From positions 202,505-266,504 of the forward strand of contig JACKBV010000004.1 of the NCBI GenBank assembly GCA_020634315.1: a DNA stretch of 64,000 nt, written 5' to 3'. Positions 6,969 through 15,680 of the stretch are shown here, in pieces. The notes under the pieces were generated by a model that saw only the letters and a program-made list of their open reading frames with translations, was not told where the DNA came from and ran no database searches. This DNA is from Ardenticatenaceae bacterium. Its GTDB lineage: Bacteria; Chloroflexota; Anaerolineae; Promineifilales; Promineifilaceae. The first letter of the stretch is position 1, and each line of letters begins with the position of its first letter. Both the position numbers and the translations under genes were made by a program.

Positions 6969-8042
6969 TTATACCCCCCAACGTAATCCCGGAGTATTAA
7001 CAGGGGCATCCCAGAATTTAAGAATTTCTTCGTCGGCCTTGAGCAAAGTAATGGAGCAACCCTGCATTTCGAGTGATGTGATATAGGGGCCGATCAGGTT
7101 ACGAACAATTTTGACACCACGATCAGCGCAAATTTCGGCAACCTTGCGATACACGGCATACAATTCAGAAACTGGTGTGCCGCCCATGCTGTTGACGAAA
7201 ACGATCACTTCATCACCGGCCTGGAATGGTTGGTCTACGATGTCTTTTTCGACCCAGGTGCCGCTTTCATTATCCCATTCACGTACTGTGCGGGAGTATG
7301 GGCCATCATCAAGGATTTCGTTGGTCATCAAGGTTGTGATTTCGTCTACAGACGTCATCGCCATGCGCTTCTGGCCAGGCTCACCATGAATGCCAATACC
7401 GATTTCCATTTCGTCTTCGCCTAATTCGAAGGTGGGTTTTCCAGCGGCTGGAACGGTGCAGGATGTAAGAGCCATGCCCATGGAACGGCCGTACATATTC
7501 ACCTTGCGTGCCAGATCAGAACATTGATCCAGGTCATACCCTGCTTCGGCGGCTGCGCCAACGATCTTCTCACACAAGACGGTTGTGCCCACACCACGAC
7601 GACCTGCTGTATACAAGCTATCTTTCACAGCCACATCGTCATCAATGAGGATATTTTGCACTTTGATGCCGTCAGCATAAGCCAACTCAGCGGCCGTTTC
7701 AAAGTTCAAAACGTCGCCAGTGTAGTTCTTGACCAGGAACAAAACGCCAGCGCCACCATCAACGGCTTTCGCACATTCATACATCTGATCTGGGGTTGGT
7801 GATGTGAACACTTCACCGGGGCAAGCACCAGCTAGCATACCCATACCGACAAAGCCACCATGCATTGGCTCATGTCCGCTACCACCACCAGAAATAAGGG
7901 CAACTTTACCGGCAATAGGTGCATCTGCCCGATACACATACTTTGGCTCAAAATTTATTTTAAGCATATCCGGATGTGCTACCGCCATGCCCTCAAGTTG
8001 TTCTTTGACAACATCATCAACCGCATTAATCAACTTTTTCAT
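6969..8042 (-). CDS. dhaK: Dihydroxyacetone kinase substrate-binding subunit DhaK
   Basis: DhaK binds dihydroxyacetone covalently as a hemiaminal on His and presents it to DhaL for phosphorylation. The 357-residue protein has the active His at residue 218 (G-I-G-I-H-G-E-P-G), the same number as in E. coli DhaK. It also has the G-G-G-S-G-H-E-P-M-H-G-G-F-V-G phosphate and substrate loop near residues 51-65. GGGAGAG precedes ATG 8042. It opens the kinase pair dhaK-dhaL. The presence of DhaM in the same block and the length of DhaK mark it as PTS-dependent rather than ATP-dependent. No glycerol dehydrogenase is in the window, so the source of dihydroxyacetone is not shown. Confidence 0.96.
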   Translation of the reverse strand: MKKLINAVDDVVKEQLEGMAVAHPDMLKINFEPKYVYRADAPIAGKVALISGGGSGHEPMHGGFVGMGMLAGACPGEVFTSPTPDQMYECAKAVDGGAGVLFLVKNYTGDVLNFETAAELAYADGIKVQNILIDDDVAVKDSLYTAGRRGVGTTVLCEKIVGAAAEAGYDLDQCSDLARKVNMYGRSMGMALTSCTVPAAGKPTFELGEDEMEIGIGIHGEPGQKRMAMTSVDEITTLMTNEILDDGPYSRTVREWDNESGTWVEKDIVDQPFQAGDEVIVFVNSMGGTPVSELYAVYRKVAEICADRGVKIVRNLIGPYITSLEMQGCSITLLKADEEILKFWDAPVNTPGLRWGV

Positions 8043-8100
8043 CGCACTCTCCCAAAACTACCAAGTTTTCATCACCACACATCAACAACAAAGCAAATTA

Positions 8101-8129
8101 AGGGGCAAGCTTATACAAAACTTGCCCCT
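8101..8129 (-). terminator. Hairpin between glpF and dhaK
   Basis: AGGGGCAAG and CTTGCCCCT form a 9-bp GC-rich stem just after glpF. The minus-strand tail is TTAATTTG, a weak U-tract, so partial termination lowering expression below glpF is possible. Confidence 0.45.
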
Positions 8130-8136
8130 AAAAACC

Positions 8137-8931
8137 TTATTTCTTGCTCGGCAGGTATGGGGAAATGAACCAGTCGTAGAAGAAAACACCAACTGCACCA
8201 GAGATAGCCGGGATCAATACCGGTGGGATTAACCAGTAAAGACCATCGAACAATCCCGTTGTACCTACCAAAGCGCCAAAAATACGCGGGCCAAGGTCAC
8301 GAGCCGGGTTAATGGAATAACCGCTGGGGCCGCCCAAAGAAAGGCCAACCGCCAATACGGTGAAACCTACCAGGAACGGGCCCATGTTGTTCTTCAAGCC
8401 CATGTTCTTGTCATCACCACTGGCCAAAATACCCCACAACAGAACCATTGTGCCAAAGAATTCGGCGATGCTGGCGTTTAATAGGGAATAGCTGCCAGTT
8501 GACGTGCCTGCTGCACCACCCCAGAAGGTTGTGCTGAAAACGGCGCCGGGGCCTGTACACCATATGTTGGGCATACCAGCTGCTTGCAGACCTTCCATGT
8601 AAACAAGGTAAACGCCTAATGCACCGAGGAAAGCACCAACCAATTGTGCCAAGATGAAGGGGCCTACTTTGGCCCAGGGGAATCCACGCTTCACAGCTAA
8701 AGCGATGGTCACGGCCGGATTCAGATGTGCGCCAGAAACGCCACCCGATACGTAAACGGCAATGATCACCGCGAAGGCCCAGCCGATGGTTATGGTATTC
8801 CAGTTGTAAGCTGGAGCTGCCAAACGGGGCGCCAAACCAACATTGGCTACAACGCCATCACCCATAAGAATGAGGATAAAGGTGCCGAAGACTTCGCCCA
8901 CCAGTTCGCCCATCAAACCTTTGTCTTTCAT
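8137..8931 (-). CDS. glpF: Glycerol facilitator (aquaglyceroporin)
   Basis: This MIP-family channel lets glycerol diffuse through the inner membrane. The 264-residue protein has six hydrophobic segments and the two NPA half-helices: G-A-H-L-N-P-A-V-T at residues 67-75 and Y-S-I-N-P-A-R-D near residue 207. The Asp directly after the second N-P-A-R is the mark of glycerol-conducting members rather than strict water channels. AAGGAG lies 8 nt before ATG 8931. It is the first gene of the leftward glycerol block, preceded by a 470-nt non-coding stretch and dhaR. Confidence 0.94.
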   Translation of the reverse strand: MKDKGLMGELVGEVFGTFILILMGDGVVANVGLAPRLAAPAYNWNTITIGWAFAVIIAVYVSGGVSGAHLNPAVTIALAVKRGFPWAKVGPFILAQLVGAFLGALGVYLVYMEGLQAAGMPNIWCTGPGAVFSTTFWGGAAGTSTGSYSLLNASIAEFFGTMVLLWGILASGDDKNMGLKNNMGPFLVGFTVLAVGLSLGGPSGYSINPARDLGPRIFGALVGTTGLFDGLYWLIPPVLIPAISGAVGVFFYDWFISPYLPSKK

Positions 8932-9402
8932 GTCTTTCTCCTTAAATCTACTCTTCTGAAGAATTTTTTATGCGAAACAACTTGCGCATTTTAAATGCCA
9001 TCCAAACAACCAGTTCTCCTTCCTTAACACTCCATTCAATAAGCAACCTCCTTCACTCACGCCGCAGCGGGTAGTTGTAGAAACTGCCAAACAAAAAGCA
9101 CCTTGCCGCTACCGCAGCAAGATGCTTAGATGTTGCACCTCAATATCGCAAACAGACCAGGTCAATTGACAAACAATGAATTCGGTCATTTCTAACTACC
9201 CAGAAGAATAAGCTTTGGACAATGTGCCTAATGCACAATTCCTAATCATACGTCTTTCACCAGCAACTTCAACAAGCCAGTGCATTTGGTTCCAGAATGG
9301 AACAGCACGCACATTGTTTCGTTTCATTTTGAAACGGACGTTATAAATTATCGATTAATAATTGAGGGTAGGAAAGAATTTGTAAGGGGAAGTGTAAGAT
9401 TT
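8932..9402 (-). promoter_or_regulatory. Non-coding control region between dhaR and glpF with a GAAAC dyad and a hairpin
   Basis: A perfect 7-bp dyad, CGTTTCA (9320-9326), TTT, TGAAACG (9330-9336), is a good candidate operator. A strong imperfect hairpin at about 9095-9128 (GCATCTTGC...GCAAGGTGC) is followed on the minus strand by TTTTTG. It would terminate dhaR transcripts or act as an attenuator in a glpF leader. No convincing -24/-12 sigma-54 promoter was found. Two further purine-rich stretches (GAAGGAGG, AAGGAAGGAG) occur upstream of glpF without an open frame. Confidence 0.5.
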
Positions 9403-11448
9403 TTACGATTTGAAGTGCTCAGGGTCGATATTTAATCGTTTCATTTTACGCCATAAGGTGGTACGGCCGATTCCCAATTGTTTCGCCATTTCTGTGACAC
9501 GTCCATGTGTGGCCCAGCCAGCCTGCAAAATCGCTTCTCGCTCCGCTTCGGCTGTTGTCTGTAGCGGCTGCGCTTGGGGGGAAACGGCCGTTACCACCCG
9601 CCCCCGCCGAATATTCTCTGGCAAATCCGCCACCGAGATAACCGCATCATTGCCCTGGTTAAGCGCCCGCTCCAGCACACTCTCCAGTTCACGCACATTG
9701 CCCGGCCAGGGATAACGGCGCAGCGTTTTCATAGCCTCGTCGTCAATCCACACCGGTTGATTATTGCGGTCTGTAATACGCGCCAGAAAACGTTCAGCCA
9801 AAATAGGAATATCATCAACGCGCTCACGCAAGGGTGGAATGGCGATGTTAAACACACCAAAGCGATAATAAAGGTGTGCAATAACATTTCCCTCAGCCAC
9901 CAACTGTTCCAGGTCGGCCGCCGTCGCCGCAATAATACGCACATCCACAGGGATCGGATGTGTCCCCCCCAGGCGCATAACGTGTTTGGTCTCAATGACA
10001 TGCAACAAAGCGGCCTGCATTTCTAATGAAAGCCCTTCGACCTGATCTAACAACAAGGTGCCGCCATTTGTCAGTTCAAATTTGCTGGGACGGCCGTTAT
10101 GCACGGCGTCCTCCTCATGCCCCAAAAACTCGCTGACCATTAACTCGTGGGGAACAGCGCGGCAGTTAATCGCCATAAATGGCCGACTGGCACGGGAACC
10201 GTCATTATGAATAGCACGCGCCAGATGGTTTTTGCCAACGCCCCCTTCCCCACGCAGCAGCACGGGCGCTGTGCCGCGTGCTGCCGTGCGTGCCTGGCGC
10301 AGTACCGGGCGCATCGCGGCCGAATAGGAAGAAATATCTTCGAGGGCTAAGGAGGCCTGGCTCCCGACTTGCTGATGCACTAACTGGCGAATGCGCTCAA
10401 TTGGGCGAATTGTTACCAGATAAGCCAGCGGCCGCCCTTCACCTGTACTCACAAAACGCAAACTGACCGACAAACGTATAGGCTCGTCGCCCACGCGAAA
10501 ACTAATTTCTGCGTCACGCAATTCCTTCCTAACTTCAATCGCTTCGGCCAAAATGGCAGGCGGGGTGAGAATGTCACTGATCAACTTGCCCATCACAGCC
10601 GCCGGATTGAGATGCAGTATATTGCCAGCCTGCTTGTTCAGGTGATGCAAACGCCCACCTTCGTCCCAAACAACGATTCCTTCATTAATAGATTCGAGAA
10701 TGATGTTTACTTCTGCCAGGCGATGATTTGCTTCTTCCAGGTAAAGGTTTGCCTGGAGCTGGTTGCTAATTGCCCGCGCCGCTGACATGACCAACGAAAG
10801 GGTGTGACGGGTAGCGGCCGTTACCGGCTCCACCAGGCCAATCGTTCCCACAATTCGCCCGCTGACATCATGAATTGGCGCGGCTGACGTCACCAAATGA
10901 TGGTACACCTCAAAATAATGTTCTGCGCCGACAACCTGAATGGGCATCGCCGTAATCAAGGTCAGGCCAATCGCATTGGTGCCGACATTTCCCTCGGCCC
11001 ACATGCTGCCTGGCTGTAAGCCAAAAGCTTGCAGTCCACCAATGCCGGGATCATCGCCTACCATACGCGCTCTAGTGGTTGTTGCGCTGAGGCGTTCAAT
11101 GGACGCTGCCTGATCGCCCTGCATATCCAAAATGCAGCCAGCGCCATCGGTGAAGACGATGGCACAATATGAACCTTCCATAAATTGGTAGATGTCTTCG
11201 AGAAACGGCCGTGCCAACATCATCACGTCAGCATGTGCTTTTAACGTTGCCTGAAAGCTAGGCGCTTGGAGACTAACCTGTCGGGGTCGTTGTCTGGGGT
11301 CAGAACGCGGGGCACAGCGCTGCCAGGAGCGCACAACAATCGGGTCTGGGTCAACGCCTTGAATCGGAGTCACCTGACCCGTTTTCATAAAGCTGTGCCA
11401 CATTTGTTTAAGGATGTCGCGGCGTATGGGATAACCAATCGGCTGCAT
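9403..11448 (-). CDS. dhaR: DhaR/AcoR-family transcription activator (GAF-PAS-AAA-Fis HTH) lacking GAFTGA
   Basis: DhaR of Enterobacteria activates dhaKLM under control of the Dha kinase subunits. This 681-residue homologue has an N-terminal GAF region (about 60-210), a PAS domain (about 245-340), a sigma-54-type AAA domain (about 370-590) and a Fis-type HTH. The C-terminus (G-I-G-R-T-T-L-W-R-K-M-K-R) closely matches E. coli DhaR. Walker A is present (G-E-G-G-V-G-K). The GAFTGA loop needed to touch sigma-54 is replaced by D-A-V-H-N-G, and the Walker B acidic pair is D-Q rather than D-E. Like E. coli DhaR it therefore probably acts on sigma-70 promoters. It lies 470 nt upstream of glpF on the same strand. 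Confidence 0.9.
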   Translation of the reverse strand: MQPIGYPIRRDILKQMWHSFMKTGQVTPIQGVDPDPIVVRSWQRCAPRSDPRQRPRQVSLQAPSFQATLKAHADVMMLARPFLEDIYQFMEGSYCAIVFTDGAGCILDMQGDQAASIERLSATTTRARMVGDDPGIGGLQAFGLQPGSMWAEGNVGTNAIGLTLITAMPIQVVGAEHYFEVYHHLVTSAAPIHDVSGRIVGTIGLVEPVTAATRHTLSLVMSAARAISNQLQANLYLEEANHRLAEVNIILESINEGIVVWDEGGRLHHLNKQAGNILHLNPAAVMGKLISDILTPPAILAEAIEVRKELRDAEISFRVGDEPIRLSVSLRFVSTGEGRPLAYLVTIRPIERIRQLVHQQVGSQASLALEDISSYSAAMRPVLRQARTAARGTAPVLLRGEGGVGKNHLARAIHNDGSRASRPFMAINCRAVPHELMVSEFLGHEEDAVHNGRPSKFELTNGGTLLLDQVEGLSLEMQAALLHVIETKHVMRLGGTHPIPVDVRIIAATAADLEQLVAEGNVIAHLYYRFGVFNIAIPPLRERVDDIPILAERFLARITDRNNQPVWIDDEAMKTLRRYPWPGNVRELESVLERALNQGNDAVISVADLPENIRRGRVVTAVSPQAQPLQTTAEAEREAILQAGWATHGRVTEMAKQLGIGRTTLWRKMKRLNIDPEHFKS

Positions 11449-11462
11449 AACAGAATTATACG

Positions 11463-12482
11463 CTAACCTGACACTTTCAGCACTTCGCCAGTATGTGTGG
11501 CATCATATCCTGCTAAATTTGCGACTTGCTGCCGCAGTTCGGCGCTTTGCAAATAATCCAGCAATGGCTGTAATAACACATTGCCAGCCGCCCGTGCTGG
11601 CACAACCAGATCATATCGTTCTTCAAAAAGGGGAATGAAGTCTAATTGAAACGGCCGTGCAGCCGCCAAAATCGCCAACCCCACATCCGCCTGCTTTTGC
11701 GCCACACGCTGCGCCACCTGCAAATGCGTCTTAGCTTCCACATCATACCCTCTGATAAAGTTCGTATCCAGACCTAAGCGTTTCAGATGCAAATCGAGCC
11801 AAAGCCGTGTCCCTGTACCGCGCCGCCGATTGACAAAACGCACATCTTCGCGCACCAAATCAGCCAGGCCACGAATCCCACAAGGGTTTCCTGGCGCAAC
11901 CAACAACCCTTGCTGCCGATAAGACAACGTCAACAACAACATCTCCTCGCCAGGAAACAGATGGCGCACATGCGCAGCATTGTATTCACCCTTTTCCGGG
12001 TCTAACAAATGACTACCCGCTATCTGACACAACCCTTGCCGCAGCGCAATAAGGCCATCCAGGCTGCCAACCGGCAGTGTAAACAATCCCGGTGTATTCT
12101 TTTTCTCTTGCATCTGCTGTGCCATTAATTCCAGGGCGAGATCATGACTACCCCAGGCAACTAATGCGCCTGACTGCGGCCATTCTGGCAAGACAGCCAG
12201 ATTGATGACAAAAGCACGCGCTGTTGCCTGATAATATTTTTCGACAAATCCCCGGCTGACATGAGTGGTCGTCAAGGCAATTAGACCCACATCTTCCAAC
12301 AGTTTGACGTGATGACGTATCCGTGCCGGATATGTGTCCAATATTTTCCCTAGTTGCGACAAAGTGGCTGCGCCAGCCATAAGTTGGCGCAAAATTGCCA
12401 GCCGATGTGGATCGGCGAGCAATTTTAGAAGCTCAAAGTCCTGGATGGATTGTACGCGATCAATAGGGAGTAAATCATTCAT
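11463..12482 (-). CDS. ArsR-type HTH fused to a molybdate-binding-like (PBP_like) domain
   Basis: Residues 1-90 are an ArsR/winged-helix DNA-binding domain (F-E-L-L-K-L-L-A-D-P-H-R-L-A-I-L-R-Q-L). The remainder is the COG1910/PF12727 periplasmic-binding-like fold found in molybdate or tungstate regulators. It shows V-G-S-L-D-G-L, H-L-L-D-P-E-K-G-E-Y-N, Q-G-L-L-V-A-P-G-N-P and N-R-R-R-G-T-G-T-R in family order. It is divergent from the aldehyde ferredoxin oxidoreductase, a tungsten or molybdenum enzyme, so oxyanion-responsive control of that gene is the natural inference. It ends 15 nt before dhaR on the same strand and may be co-transcribed with it. ATG 12482 is preferred over 12503, but neither has a good SD. 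Confidence 0.82.
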   Translation of the reverse strand: MNDLLPIDRVQSIQDFELLKLLADPHRLAILRQLMAGAATLSQLGKILDTYPARIRHHVKLLEDVGLIALTTTHVSRGFVEKYYQATARAFVINLAVLPEWPQSGALVAWGSHDLALELMAQQMQEKKNTPGLFTLPVGSLDGLIALRQGLCQIAGSHLLDPEKGEYNAAHVRHLFPGEEMLLLTLSYRQQGLLVAPGNPCGIRGLADLVREDVRFVNRRRGTGTRLWLDLHLKRLGLDTNFIRGYDVEAKTHLQVAQRVAQKQADVGLAILAAARPFQLDFIPLFEERYDLVVPARAAGNVLLQPLLDYLQSAELRQQVANLAGYDATHTGEVLKVSG

Positions 12483-12641
12483 TGTTAAATTATATCTTAA
12501 CACTAAGTTTTTTCTTAGCGTTCTCAGCAGATATTTTTATATATATCCGCTTGTTATAATCAGCTTAATTCATATAAAAGTGCTATTGAATCATGGAAAA
12601 AATTATCCCCAATTAGCATGGAACCTTATAGGAGGCAAAAG
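12483..12641. promoter_or_regulatory. Divergent promoter region between the ArsR-type regulator and aor
   Basis: The region is AT-rich. An inverted repeat CTAAG (12503-12507), six T, CTTAG (12514-12518) lies at the regulator start and could be its operator. TATAAT at 12555-12560 points rightward and could be the -10 of aor, although no clear -35 was seen. AGGAGG at 12630-12635 is the SD for aor. Confidence 0.45.
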
Positions 12642-14462
12642 ATGGAACTCGGTGGATATGCAAATCGAATGGCTCACGTTGACCTGACCGCAGGAAAAGT
12701 AGATTACAAACCTATTCCAGAAGAATGGGCTTTGAAATACATTGGTGGTCGGGGCTTGGGAGTCAAGTATGTATTTGAGAATGGGCCAGAAGTTGATCCC
12801 TTATCACCGGACAATGTCCTTTGCTTCATGAATGGCCCACTAACAGGAACGGCCGCTAACATGAGTGGTCGCCTGGCTGTCGTCACCAAATCCCCCCTCA
12901 CCGGCACTGTCACAGACAGCCACCAAGGTGGCTGGGCAGCCGCACGCATTCGCTGGGCTGGCTTTGACGGCTTGATCTTTAAAGGAAAAGCTGAGAAACC
13001 GGTTTATGCCTATGTCGAAAATGATACAGTGGAACTGCGTGATGCATCCGAAGTTTGGGGCAAAGGCATTCATGAAACCATCGACCACTTCAAGGAAAAG
13101 TATGGCGAGAAGGATTTAACCGTCATTGCCATTGGGCAAGCTGGCGAAAATCTGGTGAAGTATGCTTGCTGGGTAAACGAAGATGATCGTGCCAGTGGGC
13201 GTGGTGGAACGGGCTGCGTGGGTGGCAGCAAGAACTTGAAGGCCGTTGTCGTCAAAGCAAAGAAAAACTTCCCGAAGCCCAAGAATCCAGATGCCTGGAA
13301 AGAAGCTCATGCGCGTGCCCTGGCGACCATCATGGACGAGAAAAATATCACCAGCCCGCGTAAAGGTGGGTTGTCGGTTTATGGCACGAATGTGTTGATG
13401 AATATCACCAGCAATATGGGTGGATTGCCCGCGCTAAACGGCCGTGTTACATCCTTTGGCGAACGGGCCGAATTGCTCAGTGGCGAATACGTCAACGACC
13501 ATATTTTGGTTAATAACCCCACATGCCACGCCTGCCCTGTTGCTTGTAAAAAGGAAGTTCGCATCACCGAAGGTGAATATGCCGGATTGCAGATGGAAAG
13601 TGTGGAATATGAACCGGCATGGGCTTTGGGTGCAAACTGCGGCAATGACAACATTGCCTCTGTCGCCAAAATGATCGACCAATCCAACGATTATGGCATG
13701 GACGCCATCGAGATTGGTGATGTCATGGCAACCTACATCGAAGCCACAACAAAAGGCTATACAAACGGGGATGGCGGTCTCAAAGAAGGCGATTATGTGG
13801 CAATGGTGGCTACTATCGAGAAGGTCGCTTTCCGTGAGGGTATTGGCGATTTGCTGGCAGATGGCTGCAATGCCGTTGCCAAGCATTTTGGACATCCCGA
13901 AATTGCGATGACGGTGAAAGGCCAGGGTATCCCCGCCTATGACCCACGTGGTTTGAAGGGTATGGGCATTGCCTACGCTACCAGCAATCGCGGGGCTTGC
14001 CATTTACGCGCTTACACGCCTGCTGTTGAATTGAGCTTGATCCCGTTAACGGCCGATCCCCTGGTATGGAAAGGCAAGGGCGAAACCACCAAGCTGCTGC
14101 AAGATTTGCACGCATTCTCCGACAGCCTGGATTTGTGCAAATTCAGTGCATTTGCTGAAGGGGCAGAAGAGTATGCCACGCAATATGCCGCAATGCTGGG
14201 GTTGGATGGATTTACAGTAGACGATGTGCTGACAGCCGGCGAACGCATTTACAATCTGGAGCGTTATTTTAACAATCTGGCTGGGTTCCGCGAAGGAAGC
14301 GATTACTTGCCAAAACGGTTCCTGGAAGAACCATCGACCATGCCTGGCTCAGAAGGGCATGTCTGCGAACTAGACCTGATGCTGGATGAATATTACACGG
14401 CACGTGGTTGGGAAAATGGTGTTGTACCGGAAGCAAAGTTGAAGGCGTTAGCGATTATTTAG
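12642..14462 (+). CDS. aor: Aldehyde ferredoxin oxidoreductase (W/Mo-pterin enzyme)
   Basis: AOR enzymes oxidise aldehydes to acids with ferredoxin as acceptor, using a bis-pyranopterin tungsten or molybdenum cofactor and one [4Fe-4S] cluster. The 606-residue product has family length. The start at 12642 is fixed by an AGGAGG 7 nt upstream. Cluster ligands C-H-A-C-P-V-A-C lie near residues 294-301 and the fourth Cys (D-L-C-K-F) near 498. The N-terminal G-G-R-G-L-G and the G-P-L-T-G-T segments are the usual pterin-binding start. It is flanked by a molybdate-like sensor-regulator and MoaD-type proteins, supporting cofactor-linked control. The natural substrate cannot be read from the sequence. 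Confidence 0.93.
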   Translation: MELGGYANRMAHVDLTAGKVDYKPIPEEWALKYIGGRGLGVKYVFENGPEVDPLSPDNVLCFMNGPLTGTAANMSGRLAVVTKSPLTGTVTDSHQGGWAAARIRWAGFDGLIFKGKAEKPVYAYVENDTVELRDASEVWGKGIHETIDHFKEKYGEKDLTVIAIGQAGENLVKYACWVNEDDRASGRGGTGCVGGSKNLKAVVVKAKKNFPKPKNPDAWKEAHARALATIMDEKNITSPRKGGLSVYGTNVLMNITSNMGGLPALNGRVTSFGERAELLSGEYVNDHILVNNPTCHACPVACKKEVRITEGEYAGLQMESVEYEPAWALGANCGNDNIASVAKMIDQSNDYGMDAIEIGDVMATYIEATTKGYTNGDGGLKEGDYVAMVATIEKVAFREGIGDLLADGCNAVAKHFGHPEIAMTVKGQGIPAYDPRGLKGMGIAYATSNRGACHLRAYTPAVELSLIPLTADPLVWKGKGETTKLLQDLHAFSDSLDLCKFSAFAEGAEEYATQYAAMLGLDGFTVDDVLTAGERIYNLERYFNNLAGFREGSDYLPKRFLEEPSTMPGSEGHVCELDLMLDEYYTARGWENGVVPEAKLKALAII

Positions 14463-14500
14463 TATTGTTTCCGTCATAGATGTGTAACTATTACACATGG

Positions 14501-14535
14501 AAAACCGCGTTCTGTAACAAGAACGCGGTTTTTTT
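14501..14535 (+). terminator. Rho-independent terminator after aor
   Basis: AACCGCGTTCT and AGAACGCGGTT form an 11-bp stem followed by T7. A smaller TGTGTAA/TTACACA hairpin lies just upstream (14481-14497). Confidence 0.9.
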
Positions 14536-14803
14536 ATCCCCCGCCGCGCAGGAGTTTTACTTCTAACTTTTTTTGCAGGGCTGTGGTGGCCGCATCGGTT
14601 CCTTGTAAGACAAAGTGAATTTGCCCAATGTGTAAGGAGCCAAGGTGAAAGTCTTCGATTTGGGTGACGTGTGCAACCCAGTCGGGGCCAGTGAAACGGC
14701 CGTTTCCCTGCGCCACCCCGCCTAATTCTTGCAAATATTCCCCCATCAACCAGGCAGGAATGCCACGAATAACACGATCAACATCAGCCACATCACCCTC
14801 CAC
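14534..14803 (-). CDS. Small MoaD-associated protein (DUF1952-like) ending Gly-Gly-Gly
   Basis: This 89-residue protein starts at GTG 14803, overlapping the MoaD-like gene by 11 nt, so it is translationally coupled. Its sequence resembles the DUF1952 domain that is found attached to or beside MoaD in Thermus and relatives; that assignment is from memory of the family and moderate. The C-terminus is L-L-R-G-G-G, unusual for a protein that is not itself a sulfur carrier. It is convergent with aor and probably serves in pterin cofactor sulfuration or regulation with the neighbouring MoaD. Confidence 0.6.
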   Translation of the reverse strand: MEGDVADVDRVIRGIPAWLMGEYLQELGGVAQGNGRFTGPDWVAHVTQIEDFHLGSLHIGQIHFVLQGTDAATTALQKKLEVKLLRGGG

Positions 14804-15071
14804 CCACAGCAGGGAAAATATTGATCACATCATTGGGCTGAACAACCGTTTGCATCCCTTCGGGCAGATAGGGCGCGTCACGGCCGTTAACAAAAACATG
14901 TACATGTCGCCACAGATTCCCATCCTCATCCAATAACTCCGGGCGCATCGGCGGGTACTGCGTCACGACAATTTCAACCATTTCGCGCACAGTTGTACCA
15001 TTTGTTAAATGGAACTCAACCGTTTTTTGCCCGACAATCTGCCGCAAGGTGGCAAAGAAATTTATCTTCAT
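14793..15071 (-). CDS. moaD: MoaD/ThiS-family sulfur carrier (molybdopterin synthase small subunit-like)
   Basis: From ATG 15071 (GAGGA upstream) the product is 92 residues with the beta-grasp pattern: M-K-I-N-F-F-A-T-L-R-Q-I-V-G, then V-F-V-N-G-R-D and the ending I-N-I-F-P-A-V-G-G-G. MoaD is normally thiocarboxylated on its terminal Gly-Gly and donates sulfur to precursor Z. Here three Gly end the chain. The gene sits behind aor in opposite orientation, consistent with supplying cofactor to it. The longer frame upstream of 15071 lacks family sequence and is not used. MoaE is not in the window. Confidence 0.85.
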   Translation of the reverse strand: MKINFFATLRQIVGQKTVEFHLTNGTTVREMVEIVVTQYPPMRPELLDEDGNLWRHVHVFVNGRDAPYLPEGMQTVVQPNDVINIFPAVGGG

Positions 15072-15284
15072 GTCATCATCCTCAAGCAAAAATTTTGGGG
15101 GGACGTGCGCATTGTAAGAAGTCGCCAAGATCAATGCGCATACCATTTTCGTATTTCTAGCATAACATGATAAGCATATGATGCCAAAAACGATAATGTG
15201 CTACAATCTGTTACCCCAATTATATTCGCATTGCATACTCACACACGACGACGCGAAAAAGCCTATCATGAGGAGACAAACAAC

Positions 15285-15644
15285 ATGTTAGAAGAATTCC
15301 CCTTACCCATTGACGAAAGCCCATTTGTCAGCGTTCTCAATGGCACCGCCCCAGGAACCATTATTGTGCGCGACGATACGGCCAAATTTGCCATTATTGA
15401 AAGCGTCCAACCAGAAGCAGCCATCCATTGGCTGGCTATTCCTTTTGAACCAATTCCCAGCATCGAAGAGCTAGAGACGCACAATCGTGCTCGCTTCTTG
15501 GATTTGCTGAATTTTGCCATCAACCAGACCAAAGCCTTGACGGACAAATACGAAAATCTAGGCAATGGCTTTACGATTAAGTTTCACCTGGGGGCGTTTG
15601 AAACGATTCCCCATGCTAAATTACATATTTTGTCTTGCGAATAA
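15285..15644 (+). CDS. HIT-like protein with altered histidine triad
   Basis: This 119-residue protein has the HIT/HINT outline: an early A-K-F-A-I-I-E-S, then H-W-L-A-I-P, and a C-terminal histidine-triad segment. Normal HINT enzymes carry H-x-H-x-H, with the middle His as nucleophile for nucleotidyl transfer. Here the motif reads P-H-A-K-L-H-I-L, so the middle His is Lys. The protein is thus unlikely to hydrolyse nucleotides by the usual route, though binding could persist. ATG 15285 is preceded by GAGGAG; an ATG at 15268 lies before that SD and is rejected. No operon partner is evident. Confidence 0.65.
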   Translation: MLEEFPLPIDESPFVSVLNGTAPGTIIVRDDTAKFAIIESVQPEAAIHWLAIPFEPIPSIEELETHNRARFLDLLNFAINQTKALTDKYENLGNGFTIKFHLGAFETIPHAKLHILSCE

Positions 15645-15680
15645 ACAAGAATGGCGACGAGCAAAAGCGATGAAAACAAT

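Noticed and set aside
8932..9402. Sigma-54 promoter for glpF
   Set aside because: The nearest GG...GC pair has the wrong spacing (14 instead of 12) and DhaR lacks GAFTGA.
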